From contig JAFGJA010000425.1 in assembly GCA_016929355.1 (NCBI GenBank), positions 1 through 7,398 on the forward strand: a stretch of 7,398 nucleotides of DNA, written 5' to 3'. Both the position numbers and the translations under genes were made by a program. Source of the stretch: Anaerolineae bacterium. Lineage in GTDB: Bacteria > Chloroflexota > Anaerolineae > Aggregatilineales > Aggregatilineaceae. Shown here in pieces: positions 6,151-7,398 of this stretch (position 1 is its first letter; each line of letters starts with the position of its first letter). A model generated the notes under the pieces. The model did no database searches. It was not told where the DNA came from and saw nothing but the letters and a program-made list of their open reading frames with translations.

Positions 6151-7398
6151 TGAATAATATTACATTCTTCGCAGAAGATCGCCGCGTTTCGGCGGCCCTC
6201 ACCGGCATCGCCATTGGTGTGAGCGGGGGCATTCTCGCGCTACTGATCGTGCTGGTGGGGCCGGTGCTGGCCTTCGGCTTCATGCTCGGCTTAGGCGTCG
6301 CGCTCTACGTCCTGACCGATCTGCATGGCGGGCTGTATATGACCATCGCCGTAATCGCGCTGCTGCCGTTTGCGCAAGTGCCGTTCGAGATGTCGCCGCG
6401 CCCGACCCTACTCGATGGCGCAATGGGCGGTTTCCTGATCGTCTACCTGTTCCAGTGGATGACCGGCCAGCGCCGCTTGTTCCGCTCCACCCCCGTCACA
6501 CCGATTGTGCTCACTTTCACCGGCTTCATGTTTTTCGCCTACCTGATGGGCCTGCGGCACGCCGCGATTGACATGCGCACACTGCGCACCATCGCGGAAA
6601 TGCTCATTAGCCTGCTGCTGATCCCGGTCCTGATCGATGTGATGCGCGATGAAACTATGCTGCGCCGCGCCGTATTAGCCCTCATGATTTTCGGGGCCGC
6701 CGAAGCCTTGATCGGGATCGTGCTGTGGGCCTTGCCCGATCTGACCGCCGAAACGATCCTCAATCGCCTGGGGCGTTTTGGATACCCGATGGGCGGCGTG
6801 ATCCGCTACCGCGAGAATAATGTAGCGATGCTCAATGAACGCGCCATCGGCACATGGGTTGATCCGAATGCGTTTGGCGGCTTCCTGCTGATGATCGGAG
6901 CCGTGATCGCGCCGCAGTTGTTCGCGGAGAAACCGGTTGCTAAACGCTGGCATACTGCCGTGATGCTCGGCCTCGTGGTGATCGCGCTGTTTCTGACCGA
7001 TTCGCGCGGCTCGATGCTGTCGCTAGGAGCCGCGTTTACGTTCATTGCCGCCATACGCTATCGCCGCCTGCTGGTGATCATGGGCGTGGTCGTTTTGCTC
7101 TCGCTGCCGACGCCGTTCATGCAGCGCTATATCGACAAATTAGCGGCGGGCTTCACCAATCAGGACGTGGAAACGCAGATGCGTTGGGGCGAATATAAGG
7201 ATGCGGTGACGCTCATCACCCGTCACCCGGTCTTTGGCGCGGGCTTTTCCGCCACGCCGGAAATCGACCTGTATTTTGGCGTGGCAAGCACCTATCTGAC
7301 AGTCGCCTCGCACGCGGGTCTGACCGGGCTGGCGCTCTACCTGCTGATGATGGGCGGCGCGTTTGTGTACAGCATGTCGCATTACCGCGCGATTCAGG
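6147..7398 (+). CDS. O-antigen ligase/polymerase-like membrane protein (3' end cut off)
   Basis: The frame stays open for 417 codons to the window edge, so the C-terminus is missing. Nearly the whole visible part is hydrophobic, with about ten to eleven helices. Early ones include IGVSGGILALLIVLVGPVLA and TIAVIALLPFAQ; a late one is TAVMLGLVVIALFL. Features of the O-antigen ligase/Wzy polymerase superfamily (Wzy_C type) are WVDPNAFGGFLLM (D239), the segment LTDSRGSMLSL (R287) at a helix end, and the outer-loop block RWGEYKDAVTLITRHPVFGAG (R346, H360, G364), followed by SHAGLTGLALYLL. Such proteins join or polymerise lipid-linked glycan chains on the outer side of the membrane, using Arg and His residues in the outer loop. 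I cannot tell ligase from polymerase. The start overlaps the YfhO-like gene by four bases (ATGA), or by one if ATG 6150 is used, so translation is probably coupled. No palindromic insert is seen in the visible part. Confidence 0.7.
   Translation, partial: MMNNITFFAEDRRVSAALTGIAIGVSGGILALLIVLVGPVLAFGFMLGLGVALYVLTDLHGGLYMTIAVIALLPFAQVPFEMSPRPTLLDGAMGGFLIVYLFQWMTGQRRLFRSTPVTPIVLTFTGFMFFAYLMGLRHAAIDMRTLRTIAEMLISLLLIPVLIDVMRDETMLRRAVLALMIFGAAEALIGIVLWALPDLTAETILNRLGRFGYPMGGVIRYRENNVAMLNERAIGTWVDPNAFGGFLLMIGAVIAPQLFAEKPVAKRWHTAVMLGLVVIALFLTDSRGSMLSLGAAFTFIAAIRYRRLLVIMGVVVLLSLPTPFMQRYIDKLAAGFTNQDVETQMRWGEYKDAVTLITRHPVFGAGFSATPEIDLYFGVASTYLTVASHAGLTGLALYLLMMGGAFVYSMSHYRAIQ

Noticed and set aside
6539..7382. 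Several minus-strand open frames in the last 850 bases
   Set aside because: They are shadows of the O-antigen ligase-like gene, which stays open from 6147 to the window end and shows family motifs.

Overview
The window is a single-strand, tightly packed block of five plus-strand genes for cell-surface glycan assembly, cut at both ends. It looks like a fragment of a Chloroflexota genome (Anaerolineae-like), probably environmental. I infer this from the moderately high GC, the GT-C type membrane enzymes that carry C-terminal extracytoplasmic beta-sandwich modules, and a CcbP-like gene. No rRNA or marker gene is present, so the phylum is a guess from family content, not a demonstration.

Layout: (1) 1-762, the 3' end of a protein whose visible part is two beta-sandwich modules of the kind that end GT39-like glycosyltransferases; (2) 771-3137, a complete GT39/PMT-like integral membrane glycosyltransferase with two related modules at its C-terminus; (3) 3162-3524, a small acidic protein of the CcbP calcium-binding family, more AT-rich at its 5' end than its neighbours; (4) about 3514-6150, a YfhO-like polytopic membrane protein with about 14 membrane segments; (5) 6147 to the window end, the first 417 codons of an O-antigen ligase/polymerase-like (Wzy_C/WaaL type) membrane protein. 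Spacings are 8 and 24 bases, then overlaps of 11 and 4 bases, so one polycistronic transcript is likely. No promoter or terminator is visible. No stretch over 300 bases lacks a gene; the longest gap is 24 bases.

Functionally, genes 2 and 4 (and probably gene 1) would use lipid-linked sugars on the outer face of the membrane, and gene 5 would polymerise or ligate glycan chains. The CcbP-like gene is the outlier.

The most striking structure is a set of short, GC-rich hairpin elements inside the reading frames of genes 2 and 4. Three copies (4004-4053, 4946-5001, 5201-5256) belong to one family with near-identical ends. All three are read in the same register and give a peptide like PDSPLSNSVGERGRGGE. 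Related hairpins lie at 1319-1342, 3562-3587 and 5005-5028, and an unrelated purine-rich CACAGAG-type repeat lies at 4338-4371. By positive-inside reasoning every insert in gene 4 falls in a cytoplasmic loop or the N-terminal tail. The two longest copies differ by a compensatory base-pair change in the stem. This resembles the protein-coding palindromic elements known from Rickettsia, here in a different lineage and concentrated in surface-glycan membrane enzymes.
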